From Onthophagus taurus (taxonomy: Eukaryota; Arthropoda; Insecta; Coleoptera; Scarabaeidae), in NCBI RefSeq assembly GCF_036711975.1, contig NC_091967.1, forward strand, positions 20,646,001 through 20,710,000: a stretch of DNA of 64,000 bases, given 5' to 3'. The translations under genes and the position numbers were made by a program. Positions 12,501 through 23,049 of this stretch are shown one piece after another; within the stretch, counting starts at the first letter, position 1; every line of letters begins with the position of its first letter. The notes under the pieces were generated by a model. It was given only the letters and a program-made list of their open reading frames with translations, was not told the DNA's origin and made no database searches.

Positions 12501-15500
12501 TAAGTTATTGATTACCCTTTCTACTTCGTTCTTAGATGTTGGAGTAATAAAAATCGAGTGGCTGTTACGCGGAACAATTGATGTGATATCGAATTCTGGA
12601 TAGGTTTGAACCATAGTATTAATGTTGTGTACATTGAGAAAATGGTCATTGAATGCATTGGCAATATCACTATCAGCCAAAAGCTTTTGACCAGACACAG
12701 TTAATTGTGCAGGTGACTCGCAACGTTTTTCCTTATTTAATATAGATTCGGACAACTTCCACATCTTTCCCCCGTTTTTATTAACCTGTAATGCCAACTT
12801 TTCGTAATAATTTAACTTTAATGATTGAATTAGTATGGGTTTGTTAGGCATCTCTCATTAAGTGTTCGACACGTCCTGTCCAAAAGTTTATGACATTCGC
12901 CATCAATACAATAGTATATTACAGTACAAGTAAGGAAACTATGATGTTTCATTAACGCGTATGTCGGATTCTCGCCTTCGGCTCGTGTGGAAAGACATAC
13001 AAGTTAGTGGAAAAACTTTCCCACGTGTGCTGTATAGCGTTTTGTTCAATCCTACTATTTAGAGAAAACCCGTCTTAAAATTCGATAATTCCTGAGTAAT
13101 TTTATGTCGACATGTCGGCGATGACAGTAGTTTTTGACATTGTCATGCTCTTCATTGATATATGTAAACAACCATTTGTGTCAAATTGTTAATTGTCATC
13201 ATTATGCATAAAAGTAATAAATTGATTAAAATTAATAATTTATACAAGTGAAATACTTAATGAATTTTCCACGTGTGCTGTCCACCGTTTTTTAGTTAAC
13301 GTCGGTTACGTTTAAACAAAGAGTTGTTCCTTTAAACAAATTAGAATGAGTGAAAAAAATTTTCACTCACTCGTTTCTATGAAAGTCAGCAGAGTGAATG
13401 TAAATAACAACTTTCAACACTTGTATCTAAGTTAGAAACTCACAATTTCGAAGGTAGGATTGAACAAAATAAATTTCAAATATTGGGGTTGGAATAATCT
13501 GTCATGACGTTCAATGACTAATCTGTCAAATGTAACTAATGGCAACAATAATACAAACATGGACCAAAAACTGTCAAAATTCCATAGCTTTCTAATAAAA
13601 AATGCTGCATTTCGTGCATGTTTTAATAAATTTCCCAATATGAGGCAAACTACAATAAATAGGTATATGAATGTTTATAGATAATTTGTAGAGAATTAAA
13701 CTCCTTTTCTGATAGACTAAAAAATATGGGGCGTTCCATTTAAAATTTTCGACTTTCTCGCCATTGAATATGTAGAAACAGTAATTCAATTTTTGACCAC
13801 CTTTGTAAGATACTCCGATACAACAAATGACAATCTAGTTGACAGCATCTGAAGAGTAATCGTGCCAATGTAGATCTTTTTTGAATGAACGTTGGCTGAG
13901 GTATTGCGTTTTAAAGAGCATGTTGAAATTTACTATGAGCATGTTTAAAACTAAAATAACTCGAAAACGAAAAACGTTAGGTACCAATAACTTTGATCAA
14001 AGATAGCCTATTTTTTACGTACAATTAAACGGTGTAATAAAAACTATAGCATTCCATTTAAAATAACGAAGTTATGGTCTACTTCCTGTAGACCGGAAGT
14101 GGCGGCTATCTTGAAAATATTTTAGATCAACAGACGTGAGACACCTGTATATGCCGTCTTAAGCTGAAATTGTTACTATGAATTGTTTTGCGTGTCCTTC
14201 TTCTATTTTCTAAGGTTAAAGATAATAATAATAAACTGTTTATTGAGCCAGAAATAATGATAACAAAAACAAGATACAAAATTATTTGACCAGAAACAAA
14301 AAAAAAATAATAAATATAATTAATAAAGCAAAATAAAATACTTACAACTAAAAATAAATAAAAAAGTATTCAAATTACAATGACTCAAATGGTACAAGAA
14401 CAGAAAAGGTAGCAACACTACCACTGATTTTAACTTGTACCAAGACAAACAAAAACAGAAAAAAAAACAAAATCGTATACTGAGTAGCATCTTAAAAAAA
14501 AATCAAAAAAATCATATAAACAACAACAAAAAAATAATAAAAAAAGTAAAATCAAAATTTACAATTCTCATTCTCAGCTCTCATTCAAAAATCAAAAATT
14601 AGTATCCCGAGTCTTCCGAATAATCAACCACCTAAACTGCGCGGCTGAGCAAGCACATCTAGCCTCGACAGACAAGGAGTTCCATAGTTTCGCAATCCGG
14701 TAAGAGAAGGAACGACAGAACTTAGCAGACCGGTGTGAAGAATCCTATAAATTAGACACGAATAATGCACACGGAATGTATTATTCACTCTGTTTCATAT
14801 TCAGCCAACCACTAGACATTAGAAGGGGGAAATATGATCTCTTCGTTTAACGCCATTAACAAAGCGCAAGCAAGAGTTTTGCACAACTTGTACCTTGTGC
14901 ATTGATTCAAAAGACAAGCAAGATCTAAAAACAACACTACAATAATAAACGTAATAACTACGTAATAATAATACGTAATAAACGCTTAAGCTCAATAGAC
15001 AAAAATTTCCGACATAAAGCGCGCGCACGCCGAATCTCTATATATGAGTTAAAATTGATGAAATCCATGTTACCAGTCAAAAAATAAATGGTCAAAAATG
15101 AAAGACAGTTTCAATGTACCTTAACTGGTTGCAAAATTTTTTATTTTTCGTCTGACTAGTTTCGCCTTATAGAGACTTCGTTAAATATGTGAAGTTACAT
15201 CCATTTTATCAAAAAATAACTATAGAATTGACTGATTATGTTGTAGAACGTTTCTTAATACCGAAAAATACCATAAAAATTAGTTAAACTTTTAAAATTA
15301 AAGACGAGCACGTTACAGTTTAAAATGGTTGAACTACGTCTTAAATGGTCGACGTAGTTTATTTTTTTACACGGAAACTATTAACTTTAATTTTATGTTA
15401 ATATTCCGTAACGTTAAAAAGATCTTACAAAAAAAAATCAAGGGGATGGTGAATTTCATCCCCTTACAGGGCGCTAGGGAAGTTTAAGGTATGCTTGAAA

Positions 15501-17486
15501 ATAAGGTCTTAACCAGTAGTAAATACGTGGAAAGTTTCAAATTCTACCTTTTACTTACAGCCGAAATACAAAACAAAATGTAAATTTTTGGCTCAACTTT
15601 GAGCGCTCATAGCTCGAAAACAAAAGAGTTGTGACCCTATGTTTATATAAAAAACTTGTGTTATTTTGGCAAGTACTACATGCTATAGTAGACGCCACGA
15701 GAGCTGGCAGTAAATCATCGTTTTCCGCTCTTACAAATGCCATACGTAGTTCACAAACCGCTAGAGAGTAATGTGTGTTAGAAAGAGATAGCATTAATTT
15801 AATATGTCTGCTGTACAATTCAAATGGCCACGTCGAAAAAGTACGTCTGTTCTTCTAAGGGATGTAACTCTATAATTATAACCTCAAATCGAAACGTCTT
15901 GTGAGCGTTGTCATGAATCTGTTAGTGATGGATTGAGCCAACGAGAGAGATAGCTTGCGCAAGGTGATCGAACCGAGATAGACATAGAAGCGTACTGACA
16001 TATAATGGGCGTGCGTTAATTTATAAGATAAAAAACTATCAATTAGAAGTAACATTTATAATACTTACAGGTGATGTGAAACTGTATTATCGCGAACTTT
16101 GCACACGAAACAATACATTTTTAAACATAACGGTGTGACTGGCTGTGACACAACAAAACGATAAACGTCAGGTTTGACACTTTTGTGCGCATGCGCCCGT
16201 CTGTTTAGTACCGTTTTATGTCTATCTTTGTTACACTTTCACATTATCGCTTTCCATCTGCGTCTATTCACCTTGAGCCACATTTTTGTTAGTAGATATA
16301 TTCAGTTAGCTCAATCCATATTATATATAATAAAAGGTGTTTTCACAAGCCGAAAATGTTTTCTTTGAAAGGAAAATCATTAAATAATATCTTTGACAAT
16401 GTTTGACATATAACCTCCATTACTAACATAACCTACATTTAAATGTATGTGGTGAAATAATCTAAGTCGTACGTCCATATCTTGATTCATACCATTTTTA
16501 AACGATCTGTCACTGCCAGCTCTCGTGGTTTCTACTATAGTAAAGTTTCCCGATTAAAAACTGAACCACCTATATACAGGATGTCCGGTATCTTCCGTAT
16601 TAGAGCATTATACGGTTGTAGGATACATTATTTTGAAGCGATCTTTCTAATAAAATTTTTTCGAAATGTTTCTAATAACCGCACGGGAACTGTTTAAAGT
16701 CATTGGTCTTTGGTTCACCGAAAAAGTTTATTTCTTTTCCCGTGTCGAATCTATTGGTAAGTACACGTGAGAAACGTGTTATGAACGGCGCGACGCGGCG
16801 GTCCGACCGAAGGTTACGCCGATTACCTGAATCTGATTTACGATTTGCCATTGGACTTTCAAAAAATATTATTAGAATGATCGCTTCAGAATAATGTATT
16901 CTACAACCGTATAATGCTCTGATGCGGAAGATACCGGACACCCCTGTATAGTAAACATGCATAAGAATATTTTACGTATCTGAACAATAAGTTGTGCGAG
17001 GTAAGAATGATGACTTTGTTTGCTTTCTGACAAAAAAATATAAAAACAATATATCTGTCTTTTTACAGATTTTGCATGACTTTACCTTATCCGGTCGTTA
17101 AAAAACATATAAAATTACTTCATTATAGCCGAGATCTCGTTATACCCGATCCTCGTTATAACCGACATTTTTAACATTGTAAGGGTAGGACTTTTGACGG
17201 GACTTGAAGGCATGCTCGTTATAACCGGTTTTCACTGTATTACAAAATTTAGTTAGCAAAAATACAAAATTTGCAGATACAATTCAGCTTAGGACGGCAG
17301 ATGTGTTGTATGTTTATTTTAACTTTAACATACAAAACTGATTTATTATTTTTTATTCTCTATTTATTTTTTAATTACTAAAATCAGGGGGCAAAACGTA
17401 AACAACCTGAAACAAATATAGAAGCAACGAATCCAAAAGAAAAACAACGAAAATTAGCACAATTTAGTTTTACAAAGAAGACTTGA
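3587..17486 (+). CDS. WDHD1: WDHD1/Ctf4/And-1 replisome adaptor, 5'-truncated by the window
   Basis: Twelve exons with consistent phases: 3587-3836, 3900-4184, 4247-4474, 4529-4814, 4871-5160, 9482-9654, 9707-9964, 10017-10193, 10248-10352, 10406-10522, 10591-10710 and 17388-17486, about 795 residues. The first exons give WD repeats (SAGDGFLRFWDVES, then IIVWAVES and CALAWNPLG), then an acidic linker. Next come the Mcl1/Ctf4 middle domain (RYLCWNEVGIVRCY, FSIPGPVVCMSAH) and a helical C-terminal part (IRCKGSKYPNFVPRP, NLAVKYATKLERKR). The known role is linking the CMG helicase to DNA polymerase alpha and sister cohesion in the nucleus. About 100 N-terminal residues are missing. The vertebrate HMG box is not found, but the protein still ends in KLAQFSFTKKT, like the conserved vertebrate tail. 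Introns 5 (4.3 kb) and 11 (6.7 kb) are full of transposons. Confidence 0.93.
5340..5935 (-). pseudogene. Jockey-like retrotransposon 3' fragment in a WDHD1 intron
   Basis: The minus-strand translation matches the region after the RT domain: PAWLNSPHVYKIDAQLNNTM, then SAPVELLSVLSNVPP and INALTREYKEILS. Past a stop it continues as KTWLTLNRILIQHGNVP, the usual W-x-LNRIR-x-GHG-like block. Several stops break it and there is no RT catalytic core. Confidence 0.7.
6377..6886 (+). pseudogene. C-terminal domain of a jockey/CR1-type retrotransposon
   Basis: A 169-residue open frame contains YSLVYSHISYGILLWGKA, FVLQKRVIRLIFNLKQRDSC, SHHAYNTRNINIL and SPLYSCAKIFNKLPNDVK. This is the standard block after the RT domain of insect non-LTR elements. 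It ends in a stop and is followed by an AT-rich tail with a TTTGGTTTGATTTGATTAAT end, as at LINE 3' ends. The RT core is missing, so this is a 5'-truncated insertion. The frame is unusually intact, suggesting a younger insertion than its neighbours. Confidence 0.8.
7258..9055. repeat. Intronic satellite, about five copies of a 362-bp unit
   Basis: The phrase TATTAATTAAAGTATCCTC recurs near 7258, 7622, 7986, 8311, 8673 and 9034, a spacing of 361-364 bp except one copy shortened by about 38 bp. Each unit has two related halves of about 180 bp. Both contain CCGTTTTGAAAAAT, then a TTTTTGAGAAA-like stretch, then a TCGA-rich part (ATAATCGACAATTTTTTCGA in one half, TTTTCGATGTTGCAATTTTC in the other). 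The array is thus a dimer-based satellite. Open frames within it are accidental. Confidence 0.85.
11345..11500 (+). repeat. Short interspersed repeat with decayed hammerhead-like motif, copy 2
   Basis: Reverse complement of the repeat at 2205-2370. In the motif at 11354-11397 the first core base is T instead of C (UUGAAGA). The rest reads an extra A, GGUUGC..GCAUCC as stem II with one U-U mismatch, GAAAC and GUC, then AAACC pairing with GUUU. If the motif is a ribozyme, this copy should be dead because that core C is essential. Confidence 0.55.
11489..12851 (-). pseudogene. Non-LTR retrotransposon reverse transcriptase, frameshifted
   Basis: Two overlapping minus-strand frames join at about 12165-12200. 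The first gives the RT fingers: NNYRPISLITSFAKILEKII and FQFGFRKGRGASDA. The second gives MAIFLDLRKAFDSVDHALLL, GVPQGTVLGPILSLLYINDL and the catalytic FADD box (MVSFADDTALYF), then VKYLGVIMD. One frameshift separates them, and both the endonuclease and the C-terminal tail are missing. All RT motifs being readable suggests fairly recent decay. Confidence 0.85.
12852..13561. other. Interior of the long inverted-repeat element, no frame
   Basis: Sequence between the RT fragment and the right arm. CACGTGTGCTGT occurs twice (about 13022 and 13268). No coding potential was seen beyond short chance frames. Confidence 0.5.
14590..15030 (-). pseudogene. LINE 3' fragment
   Basis: The minus-strand translation gives FESMHKVQVVQNSCLRFVNG, then KRRDHISPF. 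After stops come remnants of the usual LRNYGTPCLSRLD end that precedes the stop in these elements. An A-rich tract follows on the left (14220-14540), as expected for the 3' tail of a minus-strand insertion. Confidence 0.65.
15280..16575. mobile_element. Decayed inverted-repeat element related to 45858-46797
   Basis: 15290-15700 matches 45900-46330 in reverse complement (TTGAGCCAAAAATTTACATT-like block, a CCCTATGTTTATATAAA block and a CATCCCC block). An inverted partner segment lies at 16505-16575, with CTGCCAGCTCTCGTGG and a GTAAAGTTTCCCGATTAAAA end. The complement of its CCAGCTCTCGTGG block is at 15695-15712. Between them (15715-16500) I see no coding sequence. Confidence 0.55.
16577..16946. 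mobile_element. 370-bp MITE with about 85-bp terminal inverted repeats
   Basis: The left end CAGGATGTCCGGTATCTTCC and the right end complement match over about 85 bp, including GAGCATTATACGGTTGTAG and GATACATTATTCTGAAGCGA-like blocks. TA sits at both outer edges, as expected for Tc1/mariner- or pogo-driven elements. The centre is GC-richer (CGCGACGCGGCGGTCCG). A 95-bp relative without the centre is at 52150-52244. Confidence 0.85.
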
Positions 17487-17623
17487 AGATTAGTTAAGTT
17501 TTTTTTATTATTAGAATAAGCTTTTTCAGTCTACATTTTTTATTTAATTGTATTATTATATATCATTTTCGAATATTATATTTGTTAATATTTTTAATTA
17601 ACTTTATTTTATTTTCTTCCAAA

Positions 17624-19334
17624 TTAATATCCTTTTTTCCTCGGATCATGGAATAATCCTTTTGCAAACATCGCTTCCCACTCGGTTCCTGTAGGATACT
17701 CAAATTGTTTAATTGCCTCAGCTTTTAACGTTGTATTATAACCAGCAGCCTAAAAAACGAGATTTAAAAAAGGATTAAAATTAATACACAACCTTACTCT
17801 AGGTGACATATATTTAGCATTTTCGATCACCACCGGATGTTCAAATTGATCATGTTGTTGATCGACATACTCAATAACCCTGTCCTCTTGAGTCCCCGAT
17901 AGACACAAAAAGTCCCACATTTGTAAGTGTTGGACCATTTCACAAAGTCCCACACCTCCAGCATGAGGACAAACTTTAACTCCAAATTTGTGTGCCATTA
18001 AATAAACGCTTAGTATCTCGTTAACACCGCCGATTCGAGCGGAATCGATTTGACAATATTGAATGGCTTCCGCTTGAAGGAATTGTTTGAACATAACGCG
18101 ATTACAGCACATTTCCCCAGTTGCCACGCCGATTTTTAGTGGATGTAAAGCTTTGGAAATTGTGGCGTGCCCAAGAATATCATCGGGAGATGTTGGTTCT
18201 TCGATCCAAGTTAGTTTGAAACGTTCGAGTTTTTTCATCCATTCAATCGCTTGATCTACGTCCCAAACTTGGTTTGCATCAACAGCCAATTTGTTTTCCC
18301 AGCCGATTATATTCCGTACGGTTTCTAAACGTTTAATATCGTCGTTTATATCTCTTCCAACTTTTAATTTGAAGAAAGTGTAGCCCTCATTTAAATATTT
18401 TTGGCAAAGTTCGACTAAAGTTTCTTTTGTATAACCCAACCAACCTTTAAATTGATTTAATTGATTTTAATGATTATGTTGATGTTGTTATGATTATTTA
18501 ATTACCAACTTGCGTTGTATACGCTGGATATCCTTTTTCTAAAAGATACTTCATTCTTTCCTCTTTGCCTTCAGCAGCTTGTTTTAGCATATCGATCGCT
18601 TCATTTTTAGTTATTACATCGGAAATATAGCGGAAATCGATTAATGATACTAAATGCTCAGGGTCCATGTCGGCTAAAAGCAACCAAACTGGTTTGTTTA
18701 AGAGTTTCCCCCATAAATCCCATAAAGTGTTGATAATAGCTGCAACTGCTAAATGGACAACTCCTTTTTCTGGGCCGATCTAAATCAATTTTGTTACAAA
18801 TTAAGAATCATTTTAATTAATTTTTAACAAACCCATCTTATTTGACTTTCACTGGTTAATGACCTCCAAAATGAAGCAAAATCTTTAAAAATATCTACAG
18901 CCGTTTGACCCACAACTAAAGGTTCTAATGATTTAATCGCTGTTACAACAATTTCGGTTCCTTTTCCGCAGGTAAATGTTAAACCATTTGCCGTGTCACC
19001 TCTAATTGTTTTTATTGTAACATAAGCGCAAGAATAATCTGGATCAGTATGCTAAAATAATAATAAAAAAAGTAAACGTCACATGCTTTATAATCATATG
19101 ACCCATAAAGTTGTTGATAAGAAATTGTTTATTAAAAAAAAACATATTTAAAAAAAAAGTAAAGTTCAATGATCTCTATTTTTAGAATAATGTTATTCAA
19201 AATAAATTGATTTAACTTTAAATATTTTAAATTAATCTTACCATGGCATCTGATCCATGCGCGTGTAAAGAGGTTGGAAAGCGAATATCTTTAACGTCCA
19301 TAGAGACAATTTTAAGATTTTCTCGAGTATCCAT
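17624..19334 (-). CDS. ENOSF1: ENOSF1-like enolase-superfamily sugar-acid dehydratase
   Basis: Five exons on the minus strand: 19242-19334, 18833-19051, 18506-18779, 17798-18444 and 17624-17749, 452 residues, close to the human length of about 443. It starts MDTRENLKIVSMDVKDIRFP. Catalytic residues of the mandelate-racemase-like barrel are in place: the KxK pair in FFKLKVGRD, Asp in LAVDANQVWD, Glu in WIEEPTSPDDILGHA, Glu in GVATGEMCCNR and His in KVCPHAGGVG. Human ENOSF1 dehydrates L-fuconate and related acids in mitochondria; the same reaction is inferred here. It converges on WDHD1, the two stops being 137 bp apart, so their 3' UTRs may overlap. No frame damage was seen. Confidence 0.95.
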
Positions 19335-20131
19335 GATTTTGTTGGTTTAAAATTGTTTCTCTTAAAACGTTAATTATTTCGTTGAACGGTCCAAATTACT
19401 TCTGAAACGCCGCCGGAGACAAAATCGAAAATAAACGAGCAGATAAACAGCGTTATCAGTTACTCTCTTACTTAAATAAATGCCCAGATTTAACTGAATC
19501 TCTTTTTTAAAAATCACATGATTATTATGCACATATATTGTTTAAACTGTTTAACGTGACTTGTTTATAAGAACGCTTAGAGAAGTTGTGTTAAATGAAT
19601 TCATTAATTTTATGTTAAAATTGCTTTTTTTAATTTTATTTAGGTTTAAACCAGATAAAAATATATAAAGAAAAGTATCCAAATGGAAAATGTTGCCAAA
19701 AGTTTATAAATCGAACTAAGAGGTGATCAATAATAGAGCTAAATCGTATCATATAATTTAAAGTAAATATTTAATATATGCATATGCAATTATGCAAATA
19801 TATGCAAGAACAGCTGTTGTTATTACAAATAAAACAAAAAAATTCATGGGTTTAGACGTGCTCTATTAAAATAGATTATAATTTCAGATGCCAGAAATTC
19901 ACAGATTTAGTGTTCTATAAAATGAAAAGTGGGGGTATTATGTAAAAGACTAAGAATGCTCTAACTTGGATGCCAAAAGAAGAAATTAGATATGATAAAA
20001 ACATCATAACATATGAAAACATCAGATATCCTTCGAGCTGTACCTGGAGAACTGGACGAGTTTTGAGTTTTGGCCCTATACTTACGACTACGATTTACCA
20101 CTTGTGCAGGCAAGTGTTAATACATCGTGTA
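19335..20131. other. 5' flank of the ENOSF1-like gene
   Basis: AT-rich DNA upstream of the ENOSF1 start; it should hold the promoter, but no TATA box or initiator stands out. A short open frame at 19970-20179 is not recognised and overlaps the start of a mariner element. Confidence 0.45.
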
Positions 20132-21010
20132 CATACAGGATGTATCATAAGGAATGGTACATACGTTAATATGTTATAGATTTGTTCATATTAAGCAGAA
20201 AAGTTCCTATGAACATGTGCTTAATTCTCAAAGGTAACTGAGATACAGCCAGTTAATGCATAAATTAATATCACGCACGGCTATTGTGAAACAGTCATTT
20301 GTCAATGTTTGACATTTAACATTAATATGTCGACTAAGTTGTTGATAATGCCACATATTGGCTCATGCAGAACAAGTTGATATGGTGTCATGACTATAGG
20401 AGACGGTTTCCTAACCGAGATTCCAGATTGCATGAAACCGGTTCTGTTCTAAGAATAAGTAATGAATACTCAACGTGCAGGTGAGCAAAGTCTGAATGAA
20501 ATTGAACAAATTCTTCAATCGGTAGAACACAGCCCATCTACCAGTACAAGACAACTTTCTCCTCGTCTTGGTGTTCCTCATGTGAAAGTATTACGTACTA
20601 CTCATGGCTTGTATCCATTCCATGTTCAACTAGTACAATACCTTGAACCAACAAACTGTGCCAGAAGATTAGAATTTGGTGGATAGGTAATATCTAACCG
20701 GTTGGTTCCTGTAATACTTTTTACCGATTTTTACCAAAGCCACTTTCACTCGTAATGGAATCAATAATAGTCGAAATGATCACCGTTGGTCTGAGGATAA
20801 TCTGCATGCCAGTGTTGAAACAAATTTTCAGGTAAAATTCTCTGTGAATGTATGGTGTGGAATGACTGACAATTCACACCATTCTTAATTGGGCCTTTCG
20901 TACTGTCCGAGCGTCTAACAGCGGGCAGATGTTTAGAGTTCTTGCGCAATGAGCTTCCAATACTGTTAGAAGATATTCATTTGGCTACCAGAGCCAATAT
21001 GTTGAGCTAA
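20132..21010 (+). pseudogene. Decayed Tc1/mariner-superfamily element, copy 1
   Basis: The left end from about 20132 matches, in reverse complement, the right end of the better copy at 58926-60246 over about 240 bp (ATATGTTATAGATTTGTTCAT, a TCAAAGGTAACTGAGATA block, GCACGGCTATTGTGAAAC). Downstream, broken frames give the transposase middle: AFTRNGINNSRNDHRWSED-like, then NFQVKFSVNVWCGM and RLTAG..FLRNELPILLEDI. The right part, with the last catalytic residue and terminal repeat, is missing. Confidence 0.75.
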
Positions 21011-21249
21011 TATGGAAAAATAAACACACTACTGCTAGTTGATTTACTAACAATCTATAAACCAGACGTCCGACTGTGATCTATCGTAATTCCGATCAAT
21101 ACCACGTCATCTAGTCAGAATCGCTTCATCTAGGTTTTGTCACCTTTTATAAGAAACATGTACAAGAAATCATGAATCGATGGAAACAATCTTCCAAACT
21201 TCCAAAAGTTCATTACCACGAATACACCGCTGGTCCAATATGAGTTAAA

Positions 21250-21945
21250 CCCATGAATTAAAGTATTGGGGAGAACGACTTACAACACTGAATACAGTAA
21301 TAGTAGAAATATGGAAAATAGAAGACATCCCAGACGAATGGCGTACCAGCATAATTTGCCCTATATATAAAAAGAAGAGATAAATCCAAGTATGAAAATT
21401 ATAAGGGAATATATATAACGCTACTAAGCACAGCATATAAAGTGCTCACGAGAAGCTGACTTCAGGCCGGGTAGCTCAACACCTGATCAACTCTTTAGCA
21501 CCATACAGCTCTATGAAGTTGAGTTCTGGGACTTTCAATAGACACTTCAAATAAGCATACGACAGCGTTGACAGAAACAAACTCTAAATCATAATACGCT
21601 ACCTCAATATACCAAATTAATGACAGAAGTCAAATGCACAATGTAACATTGAAACCTTTGGAAATCTCGAAACCACTAGAAGAGAGGTTGGTCTAAGGAT
21701 AAACGAAGACAAAACCAAACTCTTGATTTAAAGTAAGAAACGGGATATCGTATTGGGCAAAATGTTACAATTGGAGACTACAACATCGAAGTTGTGGACA
21801 ACTTCAACTACCAGGGCAGCAAAGTTAACATCGAAAACGATGAGACTCAGCAAATACAAAAACTAGTAGCCACCGGAAATCGCGCATTCTATTCCTTTTT
21901 ACCTATCATGAAATCCCGAAACATTGAGACACATAAAATTGATGT
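21250..21945 (+). pseudogene. RTE-like reverse transcriptase fragment with deletions
   Basis: The plus-strand frames give [43 protein letters not shown], then ADFRPGSSTPDQLFSTIQL. After a deletion of the catalytic part comes EVGLRINEDKTKLLI, and then FNYQGSKVNIENDETQQIQK and ATGNRAFYSFLPIMKSRNI. The order is that of insect endonuclease/RT elements; the FADD/YADD region is lost. It belongs with the fragments at 1858-2232 and 45142-45400. Confidence 0.75.
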
Positions 21946-22656
21946 GAGTCCGCTGGGTGGCATATTTTATTGGTGCAGAAGTTTATGGCAAGAACTTCTG
22001 CTTGGAAAATTGTTATGTCCGAGCTGAGGGACAGTTTATTGTGGTTATTTGGTCCACTGATGCCCGGAATACCTGCTCCGGATCTAACTATCTTTGAAGC
22101 ATCGGTGTACCAGGCTAGGGCTCCTCTTTTTAATTGAGGGTCACCCTTCGCCCAATCATCCCTGCTTCTAAATATGACCTCATACGGCTGGTTGAATTGT
22201 ATTCTGTCGGTATAAGGTCCGTATTAATTCCAATCAGCTGTCTTATGTTTTATTTTTGGCCACCAAACCAATGAGGCATAGGCGACCATGGGTCTGATTA
22301 TTGCTATGTAGGCCCAATGAGCCATTTGTGGTTTGAGATCTTAGTTCGTACCTAGGAGCCTGTGGTAGATCTGGTTTAGCATGATGGCCTTTTTCCTCAT
22401 TTTGTCTAAACCGGCCCATACACGGTGATGCAAAACTGTCACATTTGCACGCAGAGCTAATGCACACGAGCAAATGTGATCGTCTATGTCTCAAAACTGA
22501 CGACGCTGTCAGGTCTAGACATGGCACGATACGATCTGGTTGAGCATGATTTTGCACGGCCCGCCGCGTGCAAGTTTGTACGTGTGGAGATAGTTCATGC
22601 CATTCTTCTCAGTTTTAAATTGATCTTCGCAAGAGTAATATTAAAATTATTACGAA

Positions 22657-23049
22657 ATGGCTGTGCGTAAGCAAGAAGATGTTATGCGAGATTTTATAAG
22701 TGTTTATCAAAAAAATAGTTGTCTTTGGAAAGTGAAAAGTGCCGAATACATGGATCGAAATAAAAAGGATGAGGGTTACCAGCTACTGGTGGAAGTTTTT
22801 AAGCAAATAAACCCTGCTGCGAACATTGACTTAGTAAAGAAAAAAATTAATTCAATGAGGAGTTGTTTTCGAAAAGAGTATAAAAAGGTCATAGAATCCA
22901 AAAAATCTGGTGCAGGCAGCGAGGACATCTATACTCCTTCTTTGTGGTATTTTGATTTGTTGATGTTTCTTAAAGACCACGAAGTCCCCAGAAACAGCAT
23001 AGCAACCGATGACCCTGATTTCATGACTAGGCAGACAGGAGTGTATTAG
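22657..23049 (+). CDS. MADF-domain DNA-binding protein of the Harbinger element
   Basis: 130 residues starting MAVRKQEDVMRDFISVYQ. The MADF/Myb-like fold is visible: FISVYQKNSCLWKVKSAEY, then a linker, then INSMRSCFRKEYKKV and PSLWYFDLLMFL near the end. In Harbinger elements this partner carries the nuclease to the nucleus and helps it bind DNA. The ATG at 22657 is the first in frame. The tail after LKDHEVPRN is short, and the frame stops where the deletion joins the nuclease gene, so the protein may be clipped. Confidence 0.75.
   Translation: MAVRKQEDVMRDFISVYQKNSCLWKVKSAEYMDRNKKDEGYQLLVEVFKQINPAANIDLVKKKINSMRSCFRKEYKKVIESKKSGAGSEDIYTPSLWYFDLLMFLKDHEVPRNSIATDDPDFMTRQTGVY

Larger units (their letters stand above)
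10741..14125. mobile_element. Long inverted-repeat element enclosing an RT fragment (family X copies A and B)
   Basis: The left arm 10741-11311 and right arm 13562-14125 are inverted repeats of about 565 bp. Each begins with AAAATATTTTCAAG and a CCGGAAGTAGACCATAACTT block, and includes GAATGCTATAGTTTTTATTA and TGGTCAAAAATTG. Further copies, not paired, lie at 38341-38500 and 44305-44990. The minus-strand RT fragment 11489-12851 sits between the arms. In the copy at 44305, the same arm runs on into sequence found upstream of this RT frame, which suggests that arm and RT belong to one element. Confidence 0.7.
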
